DNA of 64,000 nucleotides, from positions 1,054,001 through 1,118,000 of the forward strand of contig QXEO01000869.1 in NCBI GenBank assembly GCA_007115705.1, written 5' to 3'. The notes under the pieces were generated by a model. That model made no database searches. It saw nothing but the letters and a program-made list of their open reading frames with translations, and was not told where the DNA came from. The position numbers and the translations under genes are program-made. Positions 1 to 11,659 of the stretch are shown here, piece after piece; positions within the stretch are counted from its first letter, which is position 1, and each line of letters opens with the position of its first letter. The stretch is from Dactylis glomerata (lineage: Eukaryota; Streptophyta; Magnoliopsida; Poales; Poaceae).

Positions 1-13
1 AACACCGCGACTT

Positions 14-265
14 CTAGTGGAGATCGAGGTATGAGACTTCTAGAGGATCCACGAGGTGGAAGGAGAAGTAGCATGAGTGGCCGCTGCTCGTGTGGACTTC
101 AACGGCGGTGCTCTCGTTCTTTACAGAATCACGAGCAGTGGAATCTTCGTCTTGGAAGATCGTGCGGCCATGGCGATCAAGCAGCACCCAATCAGGGAAG
201 ACGACGGTTCCCTCCGGCTCTGGGACGTTGGGGCGAGAGCAGATATAGGCCATCAAGCTATTCAC
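14..265 (-). pseudogene. DUF1618-like protein, N-terminal fragment
   Basis: An 83-residue minus-strand reading frame contains PDWVLLDRHGR followed by an STA...VHTSSGH segment and ends ...HLVDPLEVSYLDLH. This order (PxWVLLD near the start, a short variable stretch, then a DPPxVSY-like strand ending in LH) is what I know from the N-terminus of grass DUF1618 proteins, which have no established function. The frame stops at a TAG at 14-16, where family members usually carry a further residue such as Trp. Four sense codons follow before the window edge, so a nonsense change is possible. The start is also disturbed: a 24-bp segment covering the ATG is directly duplicated at 276-299. Probably a decayed copy; the rest lies outside the window. 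Confidence 0.5.
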
Positions 266-300
266 CTTCTTAATCGGATATAGGCCATCAAGCTATTCAC
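240..300. repeat. Short direct duplication (period 36 bp)
   Basis: The 24-bp string beginning GATATAGGCCATC and ending GCTATTCAC occurs at about 240-264 and again at 276-300, separated by 12 bp. It overlaps the start codon of the DUF1618-like fragment on the minus strand. Confidence 0.85.
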
Positions 301-1850
301 GTTTTTTTTTCAAATTTTCACTTTTGCTTTTATGTAGCCAAAAAATTCACTTTTGGTTTTATTATGTAGCAAAAAGGATTCTTCAACAAGATTTAAAAAA
401 AATAGTAACCTCACCGAAGACGTCATAGAAAACAAATATTATTATAGAAAAATTGACCTTGTAGGGGAACTTGTGGAAAAAAATTATGCAACCATAGAAA
501 AAACCGACTTCGCTTGTATCAATAATTTTGTACTATTACAACAAAATCACAGAACAATTATAGCAAAATCGATTTTGCTGGAGACTCTCGGTGGAGATAT
601 AGTTATGTACTATTTTAACAAAAAAATATAGCTATGTACCAAATCCTTGCCATCAGCACCGAAATCCCCCAAAACCGATCCCCGCTGGTAGCAACACGGA
701 ACACCGTTGGAGGCAGCCTCAATCACTGTTGATAGCATCGCCATCTGCCATTTGTAGCACCCCCACACAGAAGGTAGCACTGTTGTTGACAAATGTAGCA
801 TCATTGTTAGCCTATAGTACCACAACTGTCGACCTACGGTACGACCATTTGACACCATTGGAAGCACCTGCCATAGCCGATGGCAACAAGATCACTAGAC
901 ATGGAGACTCGGGAGGCTTGTGGTAGACGGTGGTAGTTTGCAGCCAAACACAAGGACAGGGTTCAGCTCAGCTTGCGCTACTCCGTAGTGTGAGATTCGC
1001 GAGACGACCACCGCTACACGTCAATCCCGCGAGCATGCTGCAAGTAGTTATGTGGTTAGTTGCATTGTTGCCCATGAGGAACACGCGGTCGAACATGCAT
1101 CGGTTGCGCCACTGGTAGGCCTCGTCGGAGGGTTTGCTCCTGTTGTAGCACGCCTGTTACCGGAGCCACCGCTCCGCCGTGAGCTCGTCCTCGAACGTGG
1201 CCGGGAAGCAGTTCTCGGGCGCGAGGCGAGGCAATGTGCCAGAGCAGTCCGCCCCCCCCTCCGCCACCCTCCCCCTGTGTTCCCACCCTCGTTATCACGG
1301 CACGCCATTGCCGCATTCCCGCACAGTTCATTGAGGCTGCTACACCGTGCTAGACTGTCCGACAGGGAGGCGCGAGATCTAGTGGCGATGTCCAGGTAAT
1401 GTCGACTACTGCAGAGATCGACAACGTGCAGCTAGAGGGAGGCTCATGTCGCCCTTGATGGAGATGAGAGAAGGGAAGAGGGAGCAGAGAGGAAGCATGA
1501 AGTCAGGCTGATTTGAAGATAAGGTGAGGAAGAGATGACACGTAGGAGATGGTGATGTGGCAAATTTATGTCTGCAATTGGACGACGTGTGACCCGAAGG
1601 AAGGCAGCGACGGATCTAGTGGGAGTGGAGCGTTTTCCATAGTATATTGATAGAGGCAAATCATACATCTTAGAGATATTTACAATGATTATAAAATAAA
1701 ATATAAGAGAAAAAAATCGAAATTTTAAAATCTTCAAACTAATTTTTTTCATAACACAATCTTGTATTTTTCTAAAGGCATTTAGAGACCAAATCATAGA
1801 TATGTAAATCTTGTATTTTTGACAACCTCCTTGTCGGCGCTGCCCATGGG
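301..1850. other. Decayed intergenic sequence, no supportable gene
   Basis: About 300-640 is AT-rich with no convincing coding pattern. About 640-960 repeats the short string GTAGCA many times, a texture common in decayed grass transposon sequence, but I cannot assign it. At about 1050-1240 the minus strand reads like a broken coding fragment (FPATFEDELTAERWLR, a stop, then QACYNRSKPSDEAYQWRNRC, then MFDRVFLMGNNATNH). I do not recognise the protein. The rest shows nothing I can name. Confidence 0.4.
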
Positions 1851-2009
1851 AAGTACAAGAGGATGGAGCGGTTGTACGCCTGGCTCATGAGGTGCAGTTG
1901 GACGTACGGCCGCCGCCTCCTAGTACACCCATCCCGACCAAGACGTCCCATTCTGCAGCCGTGCTGAAGGGTTTGAAGAGGAGCCAAGATCCGATCTATG
2001 AGATATAAA

Positions 2010-2115
2010 ACGAAGAGAGAGAAAGAGAACGAGAGAGAAAGAGAGAGGTCATCTTCATACTCTTAAAGATTGCACAATCTTATATCTTATCTTATATCTT
2101 ATATCTTATATTTAC
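2010..2115. repeat. Simple repeats: (GA)-rich tract and TTATATC tract
   Basis: A purine tract of GAGA and AAAGAGA units spans about 2010-2048. A run of TTATATCTTATC-type units follows at about 2080-2112. Both are ordinary microsatellite-like sequence with no gene attached. Confidence 0.85.
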
Positions 2116-3483
2116 TAATTGGAGGCACCGTAGGAGCCTCCACGTTAATCCTCATATTAAAAAGAATCTAATCCGTGCGATGTAATTCACGACTATTAAC
2201 AGCGGTTCGATGAGATGCCCTACCGAACAAACATCTATCCATCGTGTTCTCGCCGTTTTCTCCATGCACACGGGCATCTCGGACAAATCCCTCCGTGCGC
2301 CGCCATGGGGTATTTCCGGTGGTCAGCAGAGAGGTCACACCGAGAGAAACAAGGGGCAGAACAGCAAGGATGCAACCATGGTGGAGAGGGCGGCCATGGA
2401 GGATGGGAAGGGCGGCATATGGGCGGATGCTTTAGCCCCAGAATTTCATGTAAACACAGGTTGACTCTTGATCTAATTAAGATCAATAATCTCGAGGCGA
2501 GGAGCTTGGACTGAATCCCCCCCGGTCGCATCCTCTATTTTACCCGATGCCGCCTACGGCAGCGATGGCGCCATGAAGACCAGCTGATGGATGCCAGCGC
2601 ACAGAGCTTGCACTGTGGATCTCTGTGGATCTCTATGGTGTAATCTGTGATGGGATGGCCAGCACCAGCGATTCTTGACAAAGGAGGCCATGGCAGGGCC
2701 GCCCTGGACAGGCTTATCCCATATGTCTCATCCGTCTTCATGTATTTCCCACGGTTAGCAAGTCTTCAGGTTTGTTTCCATATATAGTTGCAAAAAAGCC
2801 TAATACTTCAAGGTACTCAGCCTGCTGATTTGGGTTTTATTTGTCCACTCCGCATACTTACATTTGTCTTACTGGTGTAGTACTGAGTTCTGACTGACCA
2901 AATGCACGCTTTAGGATCAAGTAGCTTGCTCTGAATTCTGTGATCGTGGATCTATTAAAGCCTTCTTGCTTCACAGTTGCCTAAACAATCTAATGTTCTT
3001 GAGAGTAAATGGCTTATTTTAAATTTTCGATTGTGTAAATCTTTTCTCAGGTGTGTTCATAATCACATACCTGAATTTTTTCCAAGATTAAATAAAATCA
3101 GCAGTAGTATGGTTCATGCGATGCTTTCCCTAGGATGCTAGAATAGTAAAATTATTGGTGAGAAAAAGGTTATAATCGTGCCAAATATCGTAGACATTAT
3201 GTGACATTGATTCATTGGTTACAGTACGTGGTGAAGGCAATGCTTTTATTTTTTGGTGGCATTTTGTGTTTTCCCTCTTTTAGGATATAAATGTATACTA
3301 TGTAATATATTAAACATGAAGCAACGAGAATATAAATTAAATTTATATTTTTTCTTTTGCTCAAATTTGTCATCTTTAAATATATACTTTTGTCACGGTT
3401 CAGTATATTAAATAATAATGCAGTTCAAGCAGAGTTTTTGCTGGTGACATGGGCCATTGTAGTCTGCGTCATGTAATAAAGAG
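2116..3483. other. Intergenic sequence, nothing recognised
   Basis: Several short overlapping reading frames occur on both strands at 2200-2740, but they conflict with each other and match no family I know. From 2740 to 3480 the sequence is AT-rich and non-coding in appearance. Confidence 0.4.
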
Positions 3484-3567
3484 TATTACCCCTGTTTCGA
3501 CATATAAAATGTTTTGGAAAACTAATTAGCTTTTCAAAAGATACTATATTCTGGAACGGATGTAGTA
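3484..3567. mobile_element. Stowaway-like MITE (84 bp)
   Basis: The left end reads TATTACCCCTGTTTCGACAT and the right end is its imperfect inverted complement (ending GGAACGGATGTAGTA). Both resemble the grass Stowaway terminus TACTCCCTCCGTCC followed by ATATAAGATGTTTTGG. The element is short, starts and ends with TA (the usual Tc1/mariner target), and has an internal ATGTTTTGG typical of the group. The ends are diverged, so this is an old copy. Confidence 0.72.
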
Positions 3568-4725
3568 CATCATAACCTTACATGTAGATAACTCAAGGTT
3601 CATATGTATTTTTGTATGCCCATGCAGTTATTTCGTAGTGTACTATATACAAGTTTGAGTAATTTGCCTTGCTTGCATACTTTTTGTTTACGACCCTGCT
3701 ATGCATACGACGATTCTCGTACGATTCGCGTACGACGCTACCGCCGCACCGTCGGAAGCAACAGCGCCCAGTTGCTTACCCGTTCGATCCCGAGTCGTAC
3801 TCACGTCGTACGCGGAGGCGTCGTACGCACAGCGTTTTCGTTTTGTTTACCTCTCTGTCTACGCAAATAGTAACTGTCCACTCTAAATGGTCCGCATGAA
3901 CTAAATTAAAAGGATAAGATTCTAAAAGAAATTTGGTAAATATTATTTAGTGCTGAGATATAACATATATTTAACAAATTATTGACAAGAGGATGGGATC
4001 TCTTTTTATACCCTTTCTCACATGGTACACCCCATAACTCCATTAATGAAGATGGTTTTTGCCGTGGATGGATCTTCTAATGTGAATGTTAATCATGTTA
4101 TATCATTGTTATTCTTCATATTTTCCTTGCTATGCAGAGTACAATAGTGGCTCCTAGGATTCAGGTTTTCTCGAGCCTTTCGATAATATGGAGGATGCTA
4201 TGCCAAGTCCATGGATCAGCGGACTTTTTTTTTTCCCTGGAGGATAAACCGATATCATGTCATGCAGGCGGGAAGGTGTAACTTGAAAGTGTAAGTGGAC
4301 TGCAGCTCCCTTATGCACAAAAATAATTGTGTTAAAGCTATCATTTGATTGTTATAACTTAGAATATGCTGAAAATTACGAATGTAGGGATCACAATGTG
4401 GTAACTTGAAGTAGGTTAACATAAGTGGTCATCTTTCTTCCAGTTTTACATAATCAGAAGGTTGTTGACATAGTTACAAAAAATAAAGTGTTAGCATCCT
4501 TATTAAAGAAATTTGATAAAATGTGGTACTTAAATATGCATAAACACAAATTTGTGAACGTTGGTAGATGGTTTTTTTGCGTTGAAAGAAAAATGGAACT
4601 TTGTTCAAGCAAATAGAAACAACATCTGCCGATAGTTTATTAATTCAAAAAATCAGGTATTAAACTTTTAGGTCAAGTGCTTCGCTAATTTTTGTGCACT
4701 ATGATGACATGCACAACAAGTATCG
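3568..4725. other. Non-coding sequence, possibly the body of a Helitron
   Basis: Apart from the CGTACG island, no gene is seen. The plus-strand Helitron 3' terminus just downstream means part or all of this stretch may be Helitron body. I could not identify its 5' TC end with confidence. Confidence 0.35.
3716..3830. other. CGTACG-rich GC island
   Basis: Four copies of the palindrome CGTACG (about 3718, 3729, 3807, 3822), plus CGTAC variants, sit within about 110 bp that is clearly more GC- and CpG-rich than its AT-rich flanks. No coding frame is convincing. It may be captured sequence inside the Helitron that ends near 4754, but I see no proof. Confidence 0.5.
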
Positions 4726-4754
4726 CCCGTGCGGATGCACGGGTTAATGACTAG
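4726..4754 (+). mobile_element. Helitron 3' terminus (hairpin plus CTAG)
   Basis: CCCGTGC and GCACGGG form a perfect 7-bp stem around a 4-base loop (4726-4743), followed 7 bases later by CTAG and then a host T (4751-4755). A GC-rich hairpin shortly upstream of CTRR, with insertion before a T, is the established Helitron 3' signature, and this CCCGTGC...GCACGGG hairpin is common in grasses. The 5' end was not located, so the size of the element is unknown. Confidence 0.75.
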
Positions 4755-4755
4755 T

Positions 4756-5456
4756 AATATTATAAACGTGGGTGATGTAGTCATACTCTTATTGCTAAAA
4801 AATGAATTATTGCTCATAATTAATTCATGCGTGCTGGGTTTTTTTGTCAAAATTAAATTTTGAGTATTCTCTCTTTTAGAATTAGTAAACCATCACCACC
4901 ATTAATGGGCGAGGGCGAGCATGTGCAGCACCGGCCATTCTTGGATGGAGGAAAACACGAAGTAGGAGCGAGGAAAGATACTACATCGCCAGAGAAAACG
5001 GCAACAACAAAAAGTGCAGTTTGTAGCTATGCTCTGTTTTGAGTCTCTTACCGACGGGACCAGCCGCACTCCTCCCACTCCCACCACCTTCTTCTCACCG
5101 GGCGGCTGTGGCGGCGGCGGACCGGAAACGAGTGAGTGTCCGGGCAAATCGCTCTCATTCCGGTTCCAAATCACGCCGTGGAGAAAGGGGCACCGAATCT
5201 TTATTTATTGATTGATTTAGTTTCCTGCCCCATGCAGATTCTTTGACTGCTCTAGCGCGATCCCTGTAGGAGTGAATTGATCCTGGAAGCTGCTAAACAT
5301 CGCAACTTTTACCCGGCCACAAGATTCCCCTCCCTTTCCGCGTCTTTCCCACGCCACGCCAATTGAATGAATCCCCCTGATATCCGTCGCCATCGTGTTT
5401 CGTCCCTTTGGGAGAAGTGATTCCTCACCTGTCTTTTTCATTCCTGAATTTGGGCG
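4756..5456 (+). other. Upstream / 5' leader region of the carrier pseudogene
   Basis: AT-rich sequence gives way at about 4900 to GC-rich, pyrimidine-tract sequence leading into the carrier coding region, as expected for a grass promoter and 5' UTR. No clear TATA box was found. Short reading frames here are on conflicting strands and look accidental. Confidence 0.4.
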
Positions 5457-5865
5457 ATGAGCAAGAATAGCTGCGGGCCTGCGGCTTGCGGTTGCAATGC
5501 GGTGAGGCGGTGGCAGCGGATTGGAGCTTCTTCTTCCTCTCCCTGCCACCCCCCCTGCATCGCCTAGTGATGTTGACAGCAGTGGCGGATTCAACCTGGC
5601 ATGGACACTCCACCAGTCCTTCCATCCACCTGCCGGCCTCTTCGCCAGCGTTGGCCAAGCAGTCGAGATACCTCTGCTGGGCGAAGGAGTGGGGTTGAGG
5701 GAGAAGGGGAAGAAGAATGCAGTGAAGATCAAGATCAAGGTTGGGAATTCCCACCTCAAGAGGCTGATCAGCGTGGGAATTGCGGGAGCGGTGTCGTGGA
5801 CGGTCGTCGCTCCTTTGGAGACGATTAGAACACATTTGATGGTCGGGAGTAATGGGAATTCGTCT
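5457..5865 (+). pseudogene. BT1-like: BT1-like exon 1, 5' part
   Basis: The conserved frame runs GGFNLAWTLHQSFHPPAG and LFASVGQ, then KIKIKVGNSHLKRLIS and AGAVSWTVVAPLETIRTH. These are the plastid-side N-terminus and first transmembrane-helix signature of BT1-like carriers. An ATG at 5457 is in a different frame, and the carrier frame meets TGA at 5503-5505, so an early frameshift or start loss is implied. The exon ends abruptly at the LINE target duplication (5851-5865) inside the VGSNGNSS coding sequence. Confidence 0.88.
5851..5865. repeat. LINE target-site duplication, left copy
   Basis: AATGGGAATTCGTCT is identical to 21876-21890. It lies in the carrier coding sequence (NGNSS). Confidence 0.95.
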
Positions 5866-6075
5866 TTTTTTTGAAATGGGGTGTTCCCGGCCTCTGCATC
5901 AATCGATGCACACAGCCGTTATATTAAAAAAGCGTTAAAAGTTTACAAGTATCAGGTGTCGCGAGAAGACATAGACTAGTCATCGGCCAGCGATGACTCT
6001 GCTACAAGCCATCTGAAGATGGAGTACAAAGCTTTGCTAAACATTCTCAATCCTATTAGAATGCCGCCAACCACC

Positions 6076-9000
6076 CTAGCTGAAGATAGCCTGAACGACC
6101 GCCATCAGTCGTGTGCATCCAGAATCCATATACCCCCGCTGGTCCTCTGGAAGAAGGAGCGCCCAAGTGGTGATCCAATGCGAAGTTCTGTTGATAACCT
6201 GCAGAAAGGGAGAGCAATTTGCATTGTTAAATATAATGTCATTCCGGCAATTCCAGATTGCCCAAACCAAAGCACAGACTCCGATTCTTATTCGTGCTTT
6301 GGCAGATTTGTCGATCCCGTTCAGCCAGTTCCCAAACATATTTTTAATATTAGTAGGGGGCGGCATATGGAAGGTGAAATGAACAACTCTCCAGATCAGA
6401 CTAGCGAATTTGCATTTCAGGAATAGGTGTTCTATGGTCTCTTTCTCATCACACATGCGCATTTTTTGCAACCGGTCCAATTTCTTTTAGCCAAGTTGTC
6501 CTTTGTTAGGATCTCTTTTCTATTTAGAAACCACATGAAGATTCTAATCTTTAGTGGTACTTTAATTTCCAGAGATATTTCCTAAGAAATTTTGTATTCC
6601 CGTTTAGCAGTTCGGCGTATAGAGACCTGATCGAGAACTGACCGGATTCCATCAGCTTCCAAATGAAAGTGTCTTTTTCATCGGTAAGGTGTATGTCCAT
6701 TAACCTCTCCACGAGGTCAAGCCAAGACAACCACCTATCGCCTGCTAGATTTCTCCTAAACGAGATGTTTAAACCGTTCTCGATGATGGTGTTTGCCACA
6801 GTGACGTGTTTATGGTTCACGATGGCATAGAGGCTAGGGAATTGGGAGGCTAGGGGCGCATCGCCAAGCCAAGCGTCCTCCCAGAAACGAGTTCCTTCCC
6901 CGTCTCCAACGCGGAATGAACCAAATTTGAAAAAAGTATCCTTCTGATTCATTAGCCCTTTCCAAAAAGGGGAGTCCGTGGGCTTTGCTTGTACCTCAGC
7001 TAATTTTTTGTTTTTGAGGTACTTGTTGCATATCAGTTCTTGCCACATCCCTTCCTCATTAATAATCTTGAACAGCCATTTGCTCAAGAGGCAACTATTT
7101 TTGATATCCAGAACTTCAATTCCCAGACCGCCTTGGTCCTTTGGGCGACATATCATATTCCATTTTGATAACCTATATTTCTTTTTGTTCTGGTCACATT
7201 GCCAAAAGAAGCGGGAGCGATAGAAGTCCAACCTTTTCCTTACCCCTATGGGTATCTGAAAGAAAGATAGTAGGAACATTGGCAGGCTAGTGAGAACCGA
7301 GTTGATGAGGATTAGTCTATCACCATAAGAAAGGATTTTGCCTATCCAAGATGCTAATTTCTTTTCGAATCTATCTTCAATAACTTTCCATTCTTTGATG
7401 AGTAGCTTCCTGAAATGAATCGGAATGCCAAGATATTTGAACGGAAGTGCACCTAATGCGCATCCAAATATTTCCTTGTAATCGTTTTGGTGTTCTTTCG
7501 CTTTCCCGAAGCAGAATAGTTCGCTTTTGTGGAAATTTATCTTGAGGTCGGAGAGTTGTTCAAATAAGCAAAGAATAAGCTTCATATTCACCGCTTTGTC
7601 CAGGTCATGTTCCATGAAGAGGATTGTGTCATCCGCATATTGGAGGATTGATACCCCTCCTTCTACAAGGTGAGGTATTAATCCTCCTACTTGACCATCT
7701 TCTTTGGCTCTATTAATGATGATGGCAAGCATGTCTGCTATAATGTTAAAGAGCATGGGTGAAAGGGGGTCTCCTTGTCGGAGCCCTTTGAGCGTTTGAA
7801 AATAGTGGCCAACATCATCGTTGACTTTGATTCCAACGCTACCTCCTTGAGTGAATTTGGTTATCCAGTCACACCACTTGATGGGAAAACCTTTCATTCA
7901 AAGGACTTGATGGAGGAAGGGCCATTTCACCTTATCGTATGCCTTCTCAAAATCAATTTTGAAGAGAATTCCATCTAACTTTTTAGAGTGAAGTTCATGA
8001 ATGGTCTCATGTAATATTACCACTCCTTCCAAAATGTTTCTGCCAGGGATGAAAGCAGTTTGGGTAGGTTTGATGATTTTCTAGGCCATCCCAGTGATGC
8101 GGTTTGCGCCTACTTTAGTGAAAATTTTGAAGCTCATGTTGAGGAGACAAATGGTTCTGTATTGTTTGATGCGGCTTGCGTCTTCTTTTTTGGGTAGGAG
8201 GGTTATGATACCAAAGTTAAGTCTGAAGAGAGGCAAGTCTCCTGTTTGTAGCTGGAAGAACATGGCCATCATGTCCTCTTTTATAGTGTCCCAGAACACT
8301 TGGTAAAACTTGGCAGGAAAGCCATCGGGGCCTGGAGCCTTATTCTTTTTCATTTGCATGACTGCTTCTTTCACTTCTATTTCAGTGAAATCGGCCGACA
8401 ACACATTTTTCTCCTCGGGAGAAAGTTGAGGGATATCTTCAATCCTATCTTCAAGAAGGGTGAAATGATTTTGGGGGGGAGCCCTGAATAAACCCTTGTA
8501 GTATTCACTAATGAATACTTTAAGGTTTTCTTCACCAATAATCGTGCCCTCATCTTGCTCAAGTTGGAAAAAAAAAATCTTTCTATGTTTACCATTTGCA
8601 ATGAGATGGAAATATTTAGTATTATCTCCCCCTTCCTGAATGTGCTTTACTTTGGCACGTTGTGCCCACTGGGACTCTCAATCTCTTCTTAAGTTGGCCA
8701 GACGCTCGTTTGACTCCTTTTTTAGTAATCTTTCAGATTCACTGAGGGGGGAGGTTTCTGCCTTAATATCAAGGCTATCGATGATATCAAGCAGACGCTC
8801 CTTTTCTTTCTTATAGTTCCCGCTGATGTTACGAGCCCATCCGCGAAGGAATTGCCTCAGGTGTCGAATCTTTTTTTGCCAGGACTCAATTGGCGTAGAT
8901 TCATTGTGGATCGATCGCCATTCGTTCTTTACCATTTCAATGAAACCATCTTGCCTGAGCCATGAGAGCTCAAAAGAGAAGGTAGAATTTTTTCCACCAT

Positions 9001-9711
9001 GTGCTGGACTTCCAAAGTCCAATAGTAGAGGCGTATGATCAGACCCTGATCTAGTTAGGGCATGTACACTTAATAGCGGAAATTTTTGCTCCACCTCTAC
9101 TCTTACAAGAATGCGATCTAGTTTCTCGTAAGTGGGAATGGTGCGCCTATTGGCCCAGGTGAATTGTCTCCCAGAGAGAGAGCTATCTCTCTCAGATCCA
9201 AACTTTCTATAATGGCATTAAAAATAAACGGCCACCTTGCGTAGAAGTTGTCATTGTTCTTTTCCTCCTTTCTCCTTATGATGTTGAAATCGCCCCCTAC
9301 CATTAGGGGTAGCATTTCATTTTCACAAATCCTCACCAACTTGACCAAGAAGGTTGGCTTATGTCTATCTTGGGCTGCGCCATACACAGCCACAAGTGCC
9401 CATTCAAAGTTATTTCTTTTAATCTTAAGATGAAATTTGACGCAGAAATCCCCGGTGATCACCTTCGTAACTATTAATGAGGCATTGTTGATTCCGGTGA
9501 GTATCCCTCCAGACCGTCCTCTAGGTGGAAGGCAGAACCAACTGTAGTCCATACCAGCAGCTAGGTTGGTTAGGAATGGTGCTGAGAAACTTTCTCTTCC
9601 GGTTTCCGAGATAACAATGAAATCAAGTTTATGTTATCTCATGGTTTCTTTGATTAGAGAGTGTTTGGCCGGGTCTCTAAACCCGTCACTGATCCAAATG
9701 AAACCTTTCAT
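6076..9711 (-). pseudogene. LINE ORF2: endonuclease and reverse transcriptase
   Basis: It starts MKGFIWISDG at 9711. An early stop follows (R-stop-HKLDFIVISETG). Then comes an APE-type endonuclease core with WALVAVYGAAQ and VGGDFNIIRR (about 9290-9390), frameshifted near 9170. The reverse transcriptase shows KAPGPDGFPAKFY (about 8320), QTAFIPGRNI, an RQGDPLSP block and the catalytic SILQYADDTILF (about 7635). The C-terminus has a zf-RVT-like CDEKETIEHLFLKC block and an ALVWAIWNCRNDIIF motif ending at 6076. Stops near 8085 and 7900 and others break it into about six frames. The enzyme would nick target DNA and prime reverse transcription there. Family order and spacing match plant L1 elements. 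Confidence 0.9.
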
Positions 9712-9975
9712 TTTAAACCTTTTTTAAAATTGTTAATTCTGGTACTCCTCCTAACCGACACGCCCATGTTTGAAACACTTTTCTTATTCCACCTCCTAAG
9801 CAGCTTAATAGGCATATCAAGGGTAGGGTCAGCGGAATCCCCCACGAGTGCATCCCTATCCTCTATCTCCAAGTCAGAGCATAGTTGATTGGCGGTGTTC
9901 ATGATGCTATAGTCTGTTTCTTCTCCTAAATTCTTGTTTAAATTATTTTTGAGGTATGTGATCCTACGATCTTCC
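9708..9975 (-). pseudogene. LINE ORF1, 3' part (after the Gypsy insertion)
   Basis: The frame continues from 18673 across one copy of CTTCC: DRRITYLKNNLNKNLGEE, then LCSDLEIEDRDALVGDSADP and a basic tail ending NNFKKGLK. The TGA stop (9708-9710) overlaps the ATG that starts ORF2 (9709-9711) in an ATGA arrangement. Confidence 0.85.
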
Positions 9976-11519
9976 TGATATGTCTCAAACGTATCTATAA
10001 TTTTTGATGCTCCATGCTTGTTTTTACACCATTTGCCTTGTGTTTCGTTACACTTCGTGGCGTTTTTATGCAATTTCTGGAACTAACCTATTGACAAGAT
10101 GCCACAGTGCCAGTTCCCTGTTTTCTGCTGTTTTTGTGTTTCAGAAAAGCTACACAGGAAATATTCTCGGAATTGGATGAAACAAGTTCCTGAAGTCTTA
10201 TTTTTCCCGTAAGCTTCCAGAGATCCGAAGAGGCGAAGGAGAGGGGCCACAGGCCAGCCTCACACTAGGCCAGTGCGGCCCAGGCCCTGGCCGCGCCGCC
10301 TAGGTGTGAGGAGGCCTGGGGCCACTCCTGACGACGCCCCTTCGCCTATAAGAAGCCTCGGGACAGAAAACCCTAAGGGAGTCGGCGAAATTTCCAGAAC
10401 AGTTCCGCAGCGCCGCCGCCGTCAAAGCCAAATTTTGGGGGACATAAGTCTCTATTCCGACACCCTGCCGGGATGGGGAAGTGCCCCCGGAGCCATCTCC
10501 ATCGGTCTCCATCGCCGTCTCCGCCGTCTCCATCGACCTCACCGCCATCTCCATCAACCTTGCTGTCTCCTATGATGAGGAGGGAGTAGTTCTCCCCCGG
10601 GGCTGAGGGCTCTACCGGTAGCTATGTGGTTCACCTCTCTGTCCCATGATGTGATCTTTATGTGATCGTGAGCTTTGTATCATGTTGAGTAAGTAGATGT
10701 TACTCTTCTATATTATGTGTACTCTAGTGATGTTATTAAAGTAATCTATTCCTCCTGCCATGGTGTAACGGTGACAGTGCGTGCATCATGGTGGTACTTG
10801 GTCTAGGCTACGATTGTGATCTTTTATGGATCATGAGAATAATTATCACTATGATAGTATTGAAGTGATCTATTCCTCCTTTCATGGTGTAATGTTGACA
10901 GTGTGTGCACCATGTTAGTACTTGGTCTAAGTTGCAATAATATCTATCTTGAATTATGATTTGATTTGGATATCTCTATGAGTGGTGTTTGTCAAGTACT
11001 TGATGAACTTTAAGGGGTGCTTCTGTAGCCACTACGCAATGATTAGTGTTGTTCAATAGGAGAATAATTCAGAGTACCATAGTGAAGAGAAGTTCTCTAT
11101 TTGTTCAATTATGTTATATTTGTTGGGAGTGTGTCCACTAGTGAAAGTATGATCCCTAGGCCTTGTTTCCAAGCTTTGCACACCATTTACTTGCTGTTTT
11201 GTTACTTGTTTGCTCGCAGCAATTTTTATTTCAGATTGCATTTACTACTTATAATCATTTATACCACTTGTATTTCACTATCTCTTCGCCGAACTAGTGC
11301 ACCTATACATCTGACAAGTGTATTGGGTGTGTTGGGAACACAAGAGACTTTCTGTATCGTAATTGCAGGGTTGTTTGAGAGGGATAGCTTTGACCTCCTC
11401 CTCCCTGAGTTCGATAAACCTTGGGTGATCCACTTAAGGGAAACTTGCTGCTGCTCTACAAACCTCTGCACTTGGAGGCCCAACACTGTCTACAAGAACA
11501 GAAGCATGTGTAGATATCA
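9976..11519 (+). repeat. 5' LTR of the Gypsy-like element
   Basis: 1,544 bp, TG...CA, near-identical to 17124-18667. It contains a GC-rich block (about 10240-10600) and a TATA-like CTATAAGAA at 10346-10354. Confidence 0.95.
10346..10354 (+). promoter_or_regulatory. TATA-like box in Gypsy 5' LTR
   Basis: CTATAAGAA lies downstream of a GC-rich segment and is the only TATA-like site I noticed in that part of the LTR. It is conserved in the 3' LTR at about 17494. The position suits an LTR promoter; inferred only. Confidence 0.45.
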
Positions 11520-11529
11520 AGCTCTTTTC

Positions 11530-11546
11530 TGGCGCCGTTGCCGGGG
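11530..11546 (+). other. Primer-binding site, tRNA-Asp type
   Basis: TGGCGCCGTTGCCGGGG matches the complement of the plant tRNA-Asp(GUC) 3' end. It lies 10 bases after the LTR, a slightly long gap. Confidence 0.8.
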
Positions 11547-11659
11547 AGGTAAGGTAAAAGGTACTCGCATCCTCCTGTGTGAGTGCTCGGAGTTATTTCC
11601 TTTAGATTCTGCAATTACATCTTTTTGTTTCTTGTTTTTATTTTCACTAGTTAGGCTTA

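Noticed and set aside
353..631. 92-codon plus-strand frame
   Set aside because: AT-rich, low-complexity composition, no homology and no supporting splice or promoter signals.
1850..2000. Open frame ending SHSAAVLKGLKRSQDPIYEI
   Set aside because: Only about 50 codons, with competing frames on both strands and no family I recognise.
2210..2531. Four overlapping frames on both strands
   Set aside because: Mutually exclusive, Cys/Pro/Trp-rich compositions typical of random frames in GC-rich DNA; nothing to choose between them.
5217..5759. 180-codon minus-strand frame
   Set aside because: It lies opposite the GC-rich leader and exon 1 of the carrier gene, has no recognisable domain, and the plus strand has clear family homology.
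11530..11546. tRNA-like sequence in the Gypsy element (also 40390 and 58022)
   Set aside because: These are retrotransposon primer-binding sites, matching only tRNA 3' ends; no full tRNA cloverleaf is present.
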